Shown piece after piece: positions 17,976 through 27,845 of a stretch of 64,000 nucleotides of DNA; positions within the stretch are counted from its first letter, which is position 1, and each line of letters opens with the position of its first letter. The notes under the pieces are model-generated. The model was given only the letters and a program-made list of their open reading frames with translations, was not told where the DNA came from and searched no databases. Source of the DNA: Azospirillum brasilense (GTDB lineage Bacteria; Pseudomonadota; Alphaproteobacteria; Azospirillales; Azospirillaceae); contig NZ_VITH01000005.1 in the NCBI RefSeq assembly GCF_007827815.1, forward strand, positions 248,001 through 312,000, in the 5' to 3' direction. The position numbers and the translations under genes were made by a program.

Positions 17976-20660
17976 CTATTTCGCGGCCAGCCCGCCGCCC
18001 AGCTCGATCCGCACCTCGACCACGCCGGGCTCGTCCAGGTTCTCTTTGCGGATGAAGCCGAGCGCGCGGCACATGCCGAGCATGCTGGTGTTCTCGCGCA
18101 GGACCTCGCCGTAGACCTCCCTGATCCCGCGGGAGCGGGCGTAGTCCAAAATCTTGTTCATCAGCTGGTAGCCCAGCCCCTGGCCCTTCATGTCCGACCG
18201 CACCATCACGGCGTATTCGGCGCGCAGGTTGTCGGGGTCGGCGGTGATGCGCACCACGCCGTACATGATGGTGTCGCCGGTCTCCGGGTCCGGCCCGACG
18301 GCGACCAGACCCATCTCGCGGTCGTAGTCCATCTGGGTCAGGCGGGCGGCGGCCTGGTGCGACAACCGCTTCAGCGGCGCGAAGAAGCGCAGGCGCAAGT
18401 CCTCCTGCGTCTGGTTGGCCACCATGTGGTGCACCAGCGGCTCGTCCTCCGGCAGGATGGGCCGGACGAGGAACTGGCGGCCGTCCTTGATGGTGATCCG
18501 ATCCTCCAGCCCCTTGGGGTAGGGGCGGATGGCCAGACGCTTGGCGCCGGGCAGGGCCGGCACGCCGACCTTGATGCGGGCGTCGAGCGCCAGCACGCCT
18601 TCCGCGTCGGCGAGCAGCGGGTTGATGTCCAGCTCGGCGACCTCCGGGAAATCGACGATGAGCTGGGAGATCTTGTTCAGCGTCAGCGCCACCGCCTCCA
18701 GATCGACCGCGGCGCGCGAGCGGTAGCCCTGCAACTGGCGCCAGATGCGGGTGCGGCCCATCAGCTCGGTCGCCAGCTTCATGTTCAGCGGCGGCAATGC
18801 CAGCGCGTAATCCTCCACCACCTCCACCCCGATGCCGCCCTCGCCGAACAGCAGGACGGGGCCGAACAGCTCGTTCTCGGTCATGCCGACGATCAGCTCG
18901 TAGGCGTCGGCGCGCACCGCCATCTCCTGGACGGTGAAGCCCTCGATGCGGGCGTCGGGCACCGCCTCGCGCACGCGGGCCAGCATGGCCTCGGCCTCGG
19001 CCTTGACCTCCGCCGGCTCGGTCAGGTGCAGGGCGACGCCGCCGACGTCCGACTTGTGGGTGATGTCCGGCGACAGGATCTTCAGCGCCAGCGGCCCGCC
19101 GATCATCTCGGCACAGTGGGCGGCCTCCTCCGGCGTGTCGGCGCGGCGGGTGTCCACCACCGGGACGCCGTAGGCGGCGAGCACGCGTTTGGCCTCGTAC
19201 TCGCTCAGCCAATCGCGCTTTTCGGCGATGGCGCGGGAGATGATCTTGCGCACCGTGATGCCGTCGGGCTGGAAATCCTCCGGCACCGATGGCGGCGTCT
19301 CCATCAGCAGCTCCTGGTTCCGGCGGTATTCCACCAGATGCAGGAAGGCGCGCACCGCGTGGCTGGGCGTGTCGTAGGTCGGGACGCGGTTGGCGGCGAA
19401 CAGCTTGCGCGCCTCCGCCGCCGTGTTGTCGCCCAGCCAACTCGTCAGCACCGGGTGCTTGCGCGTCTTGTTGGCGATCATGGTGTCGACCACGGCTTGC
19501 GCGGCGGCCCGCCCGTCGGTCACCGCGGTCGGGCAGTTCAGCACCAGCACGGCATCGTTGTTGGGATCGCCCATCAGCGCGTTCAGCGCGTCGGCGTAGC
19601 GCTTGGGCGGAGCGTCGCCGCCGATGCGCAGCGGGTTGCGGGCGCTGCCGGCGCCCAGCGCCTTCTCCAGCGCGTCCATCGTCTCCGGCGCGAACTGGGC
19701 CAGCCGGCCGCCGGACAGGATCAGGCTGTCGGTCGCCATCACCCCCATGCCGCCGCCGTTGGTCAGGATGGCCAGCCGGTCGCCGGTGATCGGCGACCCG
19801 GTGCCCAGCGTGCCCACCGCGTCGAACAGCTCGTCCAGCCCGGTGACGCGCAGGATGCCGGCGCGGCGGAAGGCGGCGTCGTAGACCGCGTCGGACACCG
19901 CCAGCGCTCCGGTGTGGGAGGTCGAGGCCTCCAGCGCCTCGTCGGTGCGGCCGGACTTGATGACGATCACCGGCTTCTGGCGGGCGGCGGAGCGCGCCGC
20001 CGACATGAACTTCCGGGCGTCGCTGATGCTCTCGATGTAGAGCAGGATGGCCCGCACGGTGGCGTCGCCGGCCAGATAGTCGAGCAGGTCGCCGAAATCG
20101 ACGTCCGCCTTGTCGCCCATCGAAATCAGGTGCGAGAAGCCGATCCCCCGCGCCGTCGCCCAGTCGGCGATCGAGGTCACCACCATGGAGGACTGCGCCA
20201 CCAGGGCCACGTCGCCCTTCTTCGGCGTGACGTGGCCGAAGCTGGCGTTGACCCCGCGGCCCGGCACCATGATGCCCAGGCTGTTGGGACCCAGCACGCG
20301 CATCAGGTGGGGCTTTGCCGCCTCGCGCAGGGTCTGGATCTGCTCCTTGGAGAAGCCGCTGGAGATGACGATGGCCGCCTTGGTTCCGCGATTGCCCAGA
20401 GCTTCGACAGTGGCGGGCACCGTGGCGGCGGGGGTGCAGATCACCGCAAGATCCGGCGTGACCGGCAGATCGTCCACCGACTTGTAGGTCAGAACCCCCT
20501 CGACCGCGCGCTCGCCGGTCACCGGCATGATCGGGCCGTCGAACCCGGCGTTGAACAGGTTGCGGGCCACCACGGCGCCGATGGTGTTCGGCTTTCGGGT
20601 CGCCCCGATCAGGGCGATGGAGGCGGGCTTGAACAGGCGGTCGAGGTTGCGAACGGTCAT
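17976..20660 (-). CDS. Acyl-CoA synthetase (ADP-forming)-like protein fused to GNAT acetyltransferase (Pat type)
   Basis: 894 aa. From the N-terminus: CoA-binding Rossmann domain (IALIGATRKPNTIGAVV), succinyl-CoA-ligase-like domain, ATP-grasp domain (about 480-700, LALKILSPDITHKSDVGGVAL), and a C-terminal GNAT domain from about 735 (VRSDMKGQGLGYQLMNKILDYA as acetyl-CoA site). This is the architecture of protein lysine acetyltransferase Pat/YfiQ, which inactivates acetyl-CoA synthetase. His249 in the SHTGALA motif matches the phosphohistidine of true ADP-forming synthetases, so ligase activity may remain. The ATG at 20660 (MTVRNLDRLFKP) begins at conserved sequence. Divergent from ldh. Confidence 0.9.
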   Translation of the reverse strand: MTVRNLDRLFKPASIALIGATRKPNTIGAVVARNLFNAGFDGPIMPVTGERAVEGVLTYKSVDDLPVTPDLAVICTPAATVPATVEALGNRGTKAAIVISSGFSKEQIQTLREAAKPHLMRVLGPNSLGIMVPGRGVNASFGHVTPKKGDVALVAQSSMVVTSIADWATARGIGFSHLISMGDKADVDFGDLLDYLAGDATVRAILLYIESISDARKFMSAARSAARQKPVIVIKSGRTDEALEASTSHTGALAVSDAVYDAAFRRAGILRVTGLDELFDAVGTLGTGSPITGDRLAILTNGGGMGVMATDSLILSGGRLAQFAPETMDALEKALGAGSARNPLRIGGDAPPKRYADALNALMGDPNNDAVLVLNCPTAVTDGRAAAQAVVDTMIANKTRKHPVLTSWLGDNTAAEARKLFAANRVPTYDTPSHAVRAFLHLVEYRRNQELLMETPPSVPEDFQPDGITVRKIISRAIAEKRDWLSEYEAKRVLAAYGVPVVDTRRADTPEEAAHCAEMIGGPLALKILSPDITHKSDVGGVALHLTEPAEVKAEAEAMLARVREAVPDARIEGFTVQEMAVRADAYELIVGMTENELFGPVLLFGEGGIGVEVVEDYALALPPLNMKLATELMGRTRIWRQLQGYRSRAAVDLEAVALTLNKISQLIVDFPEVAELDINPLLADAEGVLALDARIKVGVPALPGAKRLAIRPYPKGLEDRITIKDGRQFLVRPILPEDEPLVHHMVANQTQEDLRLRFFAPLKRLSHQAAARLTQMDYDREMGLVAVGPDPETGDTIMYGVVRITADPDNLRAEYAVMVRSDMKGQGLGYQLMNKILDYARSRGIREVYGEVLRENTSMLGMCRALGFIRKENLDEPGVVEVRIELGGGLAAK

Positions 20661-20797
20661 GGCCGGGTTCCGGGAGTTCGTCTCACACAGCAAGGCTCGA
20701 ACAGCCGCCATTCCGCTAAAGATCGGACCGGGGCCGTCGAGTTGCAATCAGCGGTAAGGAGGCAATCGCAGGACGGGAACGCGACCGATCGCCGCTC

Positions 20798-20814
20798 ATG
20801 TTGCGGTGCAACAT
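20798..20814. promoter_or_regulatory. Palindrome in the pat-ldh divergent region
   Basis: ATGTTGC-GGT-GCAACAT, a perfect 7-bp inverted repeat, lies about midway in the 299-bp region between the divergent pat and ldh starts. It has the form of an operator for a dimeric regulator. The regulator is unknown. Confidence 0.4.
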
Positions 20815-20818
20815 ACAC

Positions 20819-20833
20819 ATTGGTCATACCTTT
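20819..20833. promoter_or_regulatory. GntR/LldR-like operator candidate upstream of ldh
   Basis: ATTGGTCATACCTTT resembles the ATTGGT-N3-ACCAAT sites of FadR-subfamily GntR regulators such as LldR and PdhR, with the second half imperfect. It sits about 127 bp upstream of the lactate dehydrogenase start. Lactate or pyruvate control is an inference. Confidence 0.3.
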
Positions 20834-20911
20834 GTACAGGCGCCCTTTGTCGCGCCCCCGTCCGGAGCGGATATCCCTGCCGCTCATCGGGGCTTGAGCG
20901 GGCGGGCGTGA

Positions 20912-21901
<990 letters not shown>

Positions 21902-21917
21902 CGGGGAAAAGAGGAGT

Positions 21918-21947
21918 GGGGCCGGCCCGCGTTGCAGGACCGGCCCC
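21918..21947. terminator. Hairpin between convergent ldh and ppa
   Basis: ggggccgg (21918-21925) and ccggcccc (21940-21947) form an 8-bp perfect stem in the gap between the two convergent genes. No T-run follows on the plus strand. It may act as a terminator for either side. Confidence 0.35.
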
Positions 21948-21992
21948 GCGCTGCGGAGCCGGCCCTTGCAACCCGTCCAGTCGAGAGGCGCG

Positions 21993-22550
21993 TCAGACCA
22001 CCGGGCCGAGTTGGCCCTTGGTGGCGGCGGCGGCGCGCTCCATGCCTTCCTGGATCTTCTTGGCGGCTTCCTGCTCGTCGCCCCAGCGCAGGATCTTCAC
22101 CCACTTGCCCTTTTCCAGATCCTTGTAGTGCTGGAAGAAGTGGGCGATCTGCTCGGTGGTGATCTCCGGCAGGTCCTTGTAGGACTTCACGCTGCTGTAG
22201 AAGGGGTGCAGCTTGTCGACCGGAACGGCCAGCAGCTTCTCGTCCTCGCCGCCCTCGTCCTCCATGAACAGCACGCCGATCGGGCGCGAGCGCAGGACGG
22301 CGCCCGGGATGACCGAATGGCGGCCGACCACGCAGACGTCCACCGGGTCGCCGTCACCCGACAGGGTGTGCGGGATGAAGCCGTAGTTGCAGGGGTAGTA
22401 CATGGCGGTGTGCAGGAAGCGGTCGACGAACATCGCGCCCGACTCCTTGTCGATCTCGTACTTCACCGGCTCGCCGCGCAACGGGATCTCGATGACCACG
22501 TTCACGTCCCACGGGGCGTTCTTGCCGACCGGAACCTTGCTGAGATCCAT
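21993..22550 (-). CDS. ppa: Inorganic pyrophosphatase
   Basis: 185 aa, the family I (soluble, hexameric in bacteria) type. It hydrolyses pyrophosphate to drive biosynthesis. Signatures: VVIEIPLRGEPVKYEIDKESG, YPCNYGFIPHT and the metal site GDGDPVDVCVV, then KDLEKGKWVKI. The ATG at 22550 (MDLSKVPVGKN) matches usual family starts. The frame stays open upstream through the divergent gene but there is no family similarity there. It is followed by ldh on the other strand. Confidence 0.95.
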   Translation of the reverse strand: MDLSKVPVGKNAPWDVNVVIEIPLRGEPVKYEIDKESGAMFVDRFLHTAMYYPCNYGFIPHTLSGDGDPVDVCVVGRHSVIPGAVLRSRPIGVLFMEDEGGEDEKLLAVPVDKLHPFYSSVKSYKDLPEITTEQIAHFFQHYKDLEKGKWVKILRWGDEQEAAKKIQEGMERAAAATKGQLGPVV

Positions 22551-22698
22551 GGAAAACCATCCTTCGACTGCAAAAGCGGGTTGCGCTTGGTTGTGGACGC
22601 GGGCCAAAGCTCCCGGCGCCGCGCGCGCGGAGTTTAGGCAGATGCGGGCGTAAGTCAAAGCCACTTGCGCAGGTGCGGCAAAGGGACGAGCCTTCGCC

Positions 22699-24522
22699 AT
22701 GCCCTGCATCCTCTTTGCGCTGCTCTGTCTCGCCTTTTTTCCCCTTGCGGCGCGGGCCGACCCCTCGCCGGGGCCCTCCCACGCCATCGCCATGCCCGCC
22801 ATCGCCATGCACGGCGACCCCGCCTATCCGCCGGGCTTCGCGCATTTCGCCTACGTCAATCCCGACGCGCCGAAGGGCGGCACACTGCGCCAGGCGGTGA
22901 CCGGCGGCTTCGACACGCTGAACCCCCATGTGGTCAAGGGGGTGCCGGCGCTGGGGCTTAGTTTCGTCTTCGAAACGATGCTGGCCCGCTCGTGGGACGA
23001 GCCCTTCTCGCTCTACGGTCTGCTGGCCGAGAGCCTGGAGGTGCCGGAGGACCGGAGCGCCGCCGTCTTCCATTTGAACCCCGCCGCGCGCTGGCACGAC
23101 GGGACCCCGGTGACCGCCGCCGACGTGCTGTTCTCGCTGGAGGTCCAGCGCGCCCATGGCACGCCGAACCGCCGCCAGTATTACGCCAAGGTGGCGAGCG
23201 CCGAGGCGCCGGACGCGCGCACCGTCCGCTTCGCCTTCGCCCCCGGCCCGGACGGGCGTTTCGACCGCGAGATGCCGCTGCTGATGGGGCTGATGCCGAT
23301 CCACGCCAAGGCGTGGTGGGCGGGGCGGGACTTCGCCGCCACGACGCTCGACCCGCCGCTGGGCAGCGGCCCCTACCGGGTCAAACAGGCGGAGGCCGGA
23401 CGGCGCATCGTCTACGAGCGGGTGGCCGACTACTGGGGGCGGGATCTGCCGTCGCGGCGCGGGCTGTTCAACGCCGACACGCTGGATTTCACCTATTACC
23501 GCGACGACTCGGTGGCTCTGGAGGCGTTCCTGGCCGGCCAGGGCGACGTGCGGCGCGAATCCGATCCCGCCAAATGGGCCACCGGCTACGACGGCCCGGC
23601 GCTGCGCGCGGGGCGGATCGTGCTGGAGGACCTGCCGCACCGCCGCCCGGAGTTCGCCCGTGGCCTGATCTTCAACACGCGGCGTCCCCCGTTCCAGGAC
23701 ATCCGGGTGCGGCGGGCGCTCGGCCTCGCCACCGACTTCGCCTGGATCGGCAAGACGCTGTTCCACGGCGCGCTGGTCCGCACGGCGAGCTACTACCCGA
23801 ATTCCGAACTGGCGGCGGAGGGCCTGCCGGGGCCGGAGGAAGTGGCGGTGCTGGAGCCCTTCCGCGACCGCCTGCCGCCGGCGCTGTTCACAGACCCCTT
23901 CACACTGCCGCGCAGCGACGGCAGCGGCCCGGCAGGGGCACGGGACAATCGGCGCGAGGCGCTGCGCCTGCTGGCCGAGGCCGGCTGGCGGGTGAGCGGC
24001 GGGCGGCTGACCGACGGGGCGGGGCGTCCCTTCGCCTTCGAAATCCTGCTGGGCAACCCGGCGGACGAGCGGGTGGCGCTGGAATACGCCCGCTCGTTGG
24101 AGCGGTTGGGCATCGCCGCCACGGTGCGCACGGTGGACAACGCGCAGTATCAGGCACGCCTCGATCATTTCGACTTCGACATGACCCTGCGCTGGTGGGT
24201 TTCCAGCCTCTCGCCGGGCAACGAGCAGCTTTACTATTACGGGTCCGAGGCGGCGGACCAGCCGGGCAGCCGCAACTACCCCGGAATCCGCGACCCGGTG
24301 GTGGACGCCATCGCCGCCTCCATCGCCGAGGCGCGGACGCGCGCCGATCTCGTGGCCCGCGTCCGCGCGCTCGACCGGGTGCTGCTGTGGGGCCATTACA
24401 TGGTGCCGCTGTTCCACAGCCCGGCCGACCGCATGGCCCGCTGGTCGCGGCTGAAGCATCCGGAGGCGACGCCCCTCTACGGCCCGCTGGTCGAATCCTG
24501 GTGGATCGAAGAGGGCGGCTGA
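22699..24522 (+). CDS. ABC transporter substrate-binding protein, family 5 (YejA-like)
   Basis: 607 aa. Signal peptide at 1-21 (CILFALLCLAFFPLAARA). The SBP_bac_5 fold is evident: GTLRQAVTGGFDTLNPHVVKG, then HDGTPVTAADVLFSLE, FNTRRPPFQDIRVRRALGLA and ADYW. The length and the PDAPKGGTL opening are typical of YejA, which binds microcin C or peptides with the yejBEF transporter. No permease or ATPase genes adjoin it here, so it is an orphan receptor in this window. The last 46 bp overlap the 3' end of the convergent kinase-like gene. Confidence 0.88.
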   Translation: MPCILFALLCLAFFPLAARADPSPGPSHAIAMPAIAMHGDPAYPPGFAHFAYVNPDAPKGGTLRQAVTGGFDTLNPHVVKGVPALGLSFVFETMLARSWDEPFSLYGLLAESLEVPEDRSAAVFHLNPAARWHDGTPVTAADVLFSLEVQRAHGTPNRRQYYAKVASAEAPDARTVRFAFAPGPDGRFDREMPLLMGLMPIHAKAWWAGRDFAATTLDPPLGSGPYRVKQAEAGRRIVYERVADYWGRDLPSRRGLFNADTLDFTYYRDDSVALEAFLAGQGDVRRESDPAKWATGYDGPALRAGRIVLEDLPHRRPEFARGLIFNTRRPPFQDIRVRRALGLATDFAWIGKTLFHGALVRTASYYPNSELAAEGLPGPEEVAVLEPFRDRLPPALFTDPFTLPRSDGSGPAGARDNRREALRLLAEAGWRVSGGRLTDGAGRPFAFEILLGNPADERVALEYARSLERLGIAATVRTVDNAQYQARLDHFDFDMTLRWWVSSLSPGNEQLYYYGSEAADQPGSRNYPGIRDPVVDAIAASIAEARTRADLVARVRALDRVLLWGHYMVPLFHSPADRMARWSRLKHPEATPLYGPLVESWWIEEGG

Positions 24523-25208
24523 ACCTCCGCGTGACCGCCATGGACCCGGTGGGCGTGCAGGATCAGGTCCGTGACGGCGTCCAGGTCGGTGAAACGGTCG
24601 GTGTTGACGATCAGGTCGTACTGCAGCGGATCGCCGTTGGAAACCTTGAAGAACTCCTTGAAATACTTGGCGCGGGCGGCGTTGACGCGCTGCACCTCGT
24701 GCAGCGCGTCGGCGACCTTGGCGGGATCGCCGCCGGCCAGCCGCGCGGCGCAGACCTCGTCCGAGCCGACGATGCGGACGCGGAAGCGCGGCGCCCCGCG
24801 CAGCAGCAAATGCGCCCCACGCCCGACGATCACCCCGCCGCGGAAGGCGATGCCGTTGACGACGCGGGTCAGCAGCCGCTGGTACTCGGTCAGCGGGTCG
24901 TGCAGCCCCATCAGGCTGGCGTAGAGGAACATCCCCGCCCGTCCCGGCAGCTTCTCGTCGAGCTGGCGCATCAGCGTCGGGTCAGAGGTGGCCGTCGCCA
25001 CCACGGCGTCGAGGATCTCCTTGTCGAAGCAGGGAACCCCCAGCGACGCGGCGAGCTTCGCCGCGATCGCCTCGCCGCCGGCCCCATGCTCGCGGGCGAT
25101 GGTGACGACGGGGGGCGGGGACTCCAGCGGGCCAAAGCGGGGCCGGTGCGGCTGGAGCTGGTCGGTTCGGATGTAGGTCAGAAGCGCCTGGAAGTCGTCG
25201 CGGGCCAT
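24477..25208 (-). CDS. Cytidylate kinase-like family protein
   Basis: 243 aa. P-loop kinase fold of the cytidylate-kinase-like group (PF13189): ITIAREHGAGGEAIAAKLAASLG is a modified P-loop, followed by DKEILDAVV and VIVGRGAHLLLRG. The real cytidylate kinase is usually elsewhere, so this paralogue has an uncertain substrate. The ATG at 25208 begins the reading; the C-terminus overlaps the convergent binding-protein gene by 46 bp. A 120-bp gap separates it from ubiB on the same strand. Confidence 0.82.
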   Translation of the reverse strand: MARDDFQALLTYIRTDQLQPHRPRFGPLESPPPVVTIAREHGAGGEAIAAKLAASLGVPCFDKEILDAVVATATSDPTLMRQLDEKLPGRAGMFLYASLMGLHDPLTEYQRLLTRVVNGIAFRGGVIVGRGAHLLLRGAPRFRVRIVGSDEVCAARLAGGDPAKVADALHEVQRVNAARAKYFKEFFKVSNGDPLQYDLIVNTDRFTDLDAVTDLILHAHRVHGGHAEVQPPSSIHQDSTSGP

Positions 25209-25328
25209 GGCTTCCCTCCGCGAACGGTTGCGACGGTTCCAGTGTCCGGCCGGGCGGCGGCGGGGTCAACGACGCCCAAGGGGGAGGGGCACGTCGCCGC
25301 ACCCCTTCCGCGCGCCGCCGAAAAGACC

Positions 25329-26870
25329 TTACAGCACCTTCACCGCGATCACCGTCAGCAGGACGACGATGATCCACAGGGCGACGCGCTCGCTGATCCG
25401 GCGCTCCACCCAGCGGTCGAGCATGTGCTTGATCGAGTGGGGGTGCAGGCGCAGACCGCCGTCGGCCAGTTCGGCGGCGGCGCGTTCGGCCTGGTTCACC
25501 AGCCGGGGCAGACGGCGCACCGTCGACACCATGGCCTCCAGATCGTCGAGGATCTGGGCTTCCGGCCCGCGGTTCTCCCGCATCCAATCCTCGATCAGCG
25601 GGCGCGCCAGTTCCCACATGTTGATGTCGGGGTTCAGGATGCGGCCCACCCCCTCCGCCGTCAGCATGCTCTTCTGGAGCAGGAGGAGCTGCGGCTGAGT
25701 CTCCATCTCGAACTGCTCGGTCACCGCGAAGAGCTGGGCGAGCAGCCGGCCGACGGAAATCTCGCTCAGCGGCTTGTTCTGCAACGGCTCGCCGATGGCG
25801 CGGCAGGCCTGGGTGAAGACCTCGATCGACTGGTGGCGGGGGACGTAGCCCGCCTCGAAATGAACCACCGCGACGCGGCGGTAGTCGCCGGTCAGGAAGC
25901 CGATGAGCATGTCGGCGAGGTAGGTCCGCGTCGCCCGGTCGAGCCGGCCCATGATGCCGAAATCGACGGCGGTGATGTTGCCGTCCTGGGTGACGAACAG
26001 GTTGCCCGGATGCAGGTCGGCGTGGAAGAAGCCGTCGCGGAACACTTGGTTGAAGAAGCTGGCCGAGGCCTTGGCCAGGATCTCGTCGCGGTCGTAGCCG
26101 GCGGCGTCGAGCCTTTCCGATTCGTCCACCTTGAAGCCGCGGATGCGCTCCAGCGTCAGGACGCGGCGCGCCGTGCGGTCCCAGTCGATGGTCGGGACGT
26201 TGAAGGTGGGGTCGTCCTTGAAGTTGTCGCCCAGCTCCGACGCCGCCGCGGCTTCCATCCGCAGCTCCATCTCCAGGCGGGAGGTGCGGGCGAAGGTGTC
26301 CACCACCTCGCGCGGGCGCAACCGCTTCAGCTTGGGCATGACCGCGACGGCCAGCTCGGCCAGCCAGTAGAACAGGTCGATGTCCCGCTCGAAGGCGTTC
26401 TCGATGCCCGGCCGCAGCACCTTCACCGCGACCTCCCGCCCGTCGGCGGTGACCGCGAAATGCACCTGCGCGATGGAGGCGGCGGCGACCGGCACCTCGT
26501 CGAAGCTGCGGAACAGCTTGTTGATCGGGGCGCCCAGCTCCTCCTCGACGATGGTGCGGGCCTGCGATCCTGGGAAGGGCGGCAGCTTGTCCTGAAGCTC
26601 GGCCAGATCCAGCGCCATCCGCTCGCCGACGAGGTCGGAGCGGGTGGACAGCAGCTGCCCCAGCTTGATGTAGGTCGGCCCCAGGTCGGCCAGCGCGCGG
26701 GCCAGCCGCTGGCCGACGCGGCCCGGCTCCTTGGCGTTGCCGACCCAGCGCCAGAACAGGGCGAAGCCGGGGGCGGTCTGCGGCAGCGTTTCCGGCAGCG
26801 CGTTGTAACGCGCCAGCGTGCGGCCGATCACGAAGAGGCGGCCGATGTTTCGGGCGGTCCGGAACAGCAT
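25329..26870 (-). CDS. ubiB: UbiB family protein (ubiquinone biosynthesis)
   Basis: 513 aa. ABC1/ADCK/UbiB atypical kinase needed for ubiquinone synthesis. Signatures: LGPTYIKLGQLLSTRSDLVG (the KxGQ motif), AAASIAQVHFAV (modified P-loop), FHADLHPGNLFV (catalytic loop) and AVDFGIMGRLD (DFG-like). A hydrophobic C-terminal anchor (VALWIIVVLLTVIAVKVL) places it on the inner membrane. The start ATG at 26870 is 4 bp after the ubiE stop, so the two are co-transcribed in the order ubiE-ubiB. Confidence 0.94.
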   Translation of the reverse strand: MLFRTARNIGRLFVIGRTLARYNALPETLPQTAPGFALFWRWVGNAKEPGRVGQRLARALADLGPTYIKLGQLLSTRSDLVGERMALDLAELQDKLPPFPGSQARTIVEEELGAPINKLFRSFDEVPVAAASIAQVHFAVTADGREVAVKVLRPGIENAFERDIDLFYWLAELAVAVMPKLKRLRPREVVDTFARTSRLEMELRMEAAAASELGDNFKDDPTFNVPTIDWDRTARRVLTLERIRGFKVDESERLDAAGYDRDEILAKASASFFNQVFRDGFFHADLHPGNLFVTQDGNITAVDFGIMGRLDRATRTYLADMLIGFLTGDYRRVAVVHFEAGYVPRHQSIEVFTQACRAIGEPLQNKPLSEISVGRLLAQLFAVTEQFEMETQPQLLLLQKSMLTAEGVGRILNPDINMWELARPLIEDWMRENRGPEAQILDDLEAMVSTVRRLPRLVNQAERAAAELADGGLRLHPHSIKHMLDRWVERRISERVALWIIVVLLTVIAVKVL

Positions 26871-26874
26871 CCGG

Positions 26875-27684
26875 TCAGATCCGCCAGCCGGAATGGATGG
26901 CGGCGATGCCGCCCGTCAGGTTGCGCACGCGCACCGCGCCGAAGCCCGCGGCCTCGATGCGCTTGACCATCGCCTGCTGCTCGGGGAAGCGGCGGATGCT
27001 CTCCGCCAGATAGCGGTAGCTGTCCTCGTCCCCGGCCACCACGCGGCCGAGCCGCGGCAGGACCTGGAAGGAATAGACGTCGTAGATCTCGCGCAGGACC
27101 GGAAGGACCACGTGGCTGAACTCCAGGCAGAAGAACTTTCCGCCGGGCTTCAACACGCGGCGCGCCTCGGAAAGCGCGGCGTCGATGCGCGTGACGTTGC
27201 GCAGGCCGAACGCAATGGTGTAGGCGTCCACCGAACGGGAGGCGATGGGCAGCCTTTCGGCGTCGCCGACGGTCCAGTCCACGCCGGTCAGCAGGTTCCG
27301 GTCGTAGGAGCGGTCGCGCCCGACGCGGACCATCGACTCGGTGATGTCGCAGACCACGGCCCGCCCGCCGCCGCGCTCCAGGAAGCGGAAGGCGATGTCG
27401 CCGGTGCCGCCCGCCACGTCGAGCAGGGTCATGTCGGCGCGCGGCGCCACCATCTCCATCAGCGTGTCCTTCCACAGCCGGTGGATGCCGCCCGACATCA
27501 GGTCGTTCATCAGGTCGTAGCGCCCGGCCACGCTGTCGAAGACGGCGCGGACGAGGCCGGACTTGGCGTCGGGATCGACGGGGCGGTAGCCGAACCAGTT
27601 CCCTTCGGCCCCGGCGGACACGCCGGTGGCCTGGGCCGGAGCTGCGGGCTGGGACGGGGCGGAGGGGGTGCGCGGATCGGTCAT
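26875..27684 (-). CDS. ubiE: Ubiquinone/menaquinone C-methyltransferase
   Basis: 269 aa. SAM-dependent C-methyltransferase of quinone biosynthesis. Motifs: FDSVAGRYDLMNDLMSGGIHR (UbiE signature), LLDVAGGTGDIAFRFL (SAM motif I), AFGLRNVTRIDAALSEARR and LEFSHVVLPVL. A Pro/Ala-rich N-terminus (about 1-25) is an extension. ATG at 27684 (MTDPRTPS) is preferred; 27696 would add four residues. The stop lies 4 bp before ubiB. A MutM gene is often near in alphaproteobacteria, and it is here (4 kb away, opposite strand). Confidence 0.94.
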   Translation of the reverse strand: MTDPRTPSAPSQPAAPAQATGVSAGAEGNWFGYRPVDPDAKSGLVRAVFDSVAGRYDLMNDLMSGGIHRLWKDTLMEMVAPRADMTLLDVAGGTGDIAFRFLERGGGRAVVCDITESMVRVGRDRSYDRNLLTGVDWTVGDAERLPIASRSVDAYTIAFGLRNVTRIDAALSEARRVLKPGGKFFCLEFSHVVLPVLREIYDVYSFQVLPRLGRVVAGDEDSYRYLAESIRRFPEQQAMVKRIEAAGFGAVRVRNLTGGIAAIHSGWRI

Positions 27685-27845
27685 GGCGCGCAACATAGCG
27701 CGCGACCTGGGCTTGCGCCAGCCGGGGCGTTGCCGTGACGCACCCCCGGCGCGCGGTTTTTGCGGGCTTGACCCCGCGCCCCGGCTTCGCCACCGTGCCG
27801 GCCGGTGGACGATGCCAGTGGATGACGGCGGACGGACGGGGGACC

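Noticed and set aside
24477-24522. Error in one of two convergent genes because their 3' ends overlap by 46 bp.
   Set aside because: Both proteins keep normal family features to the end, and such convergent overlaps are common.
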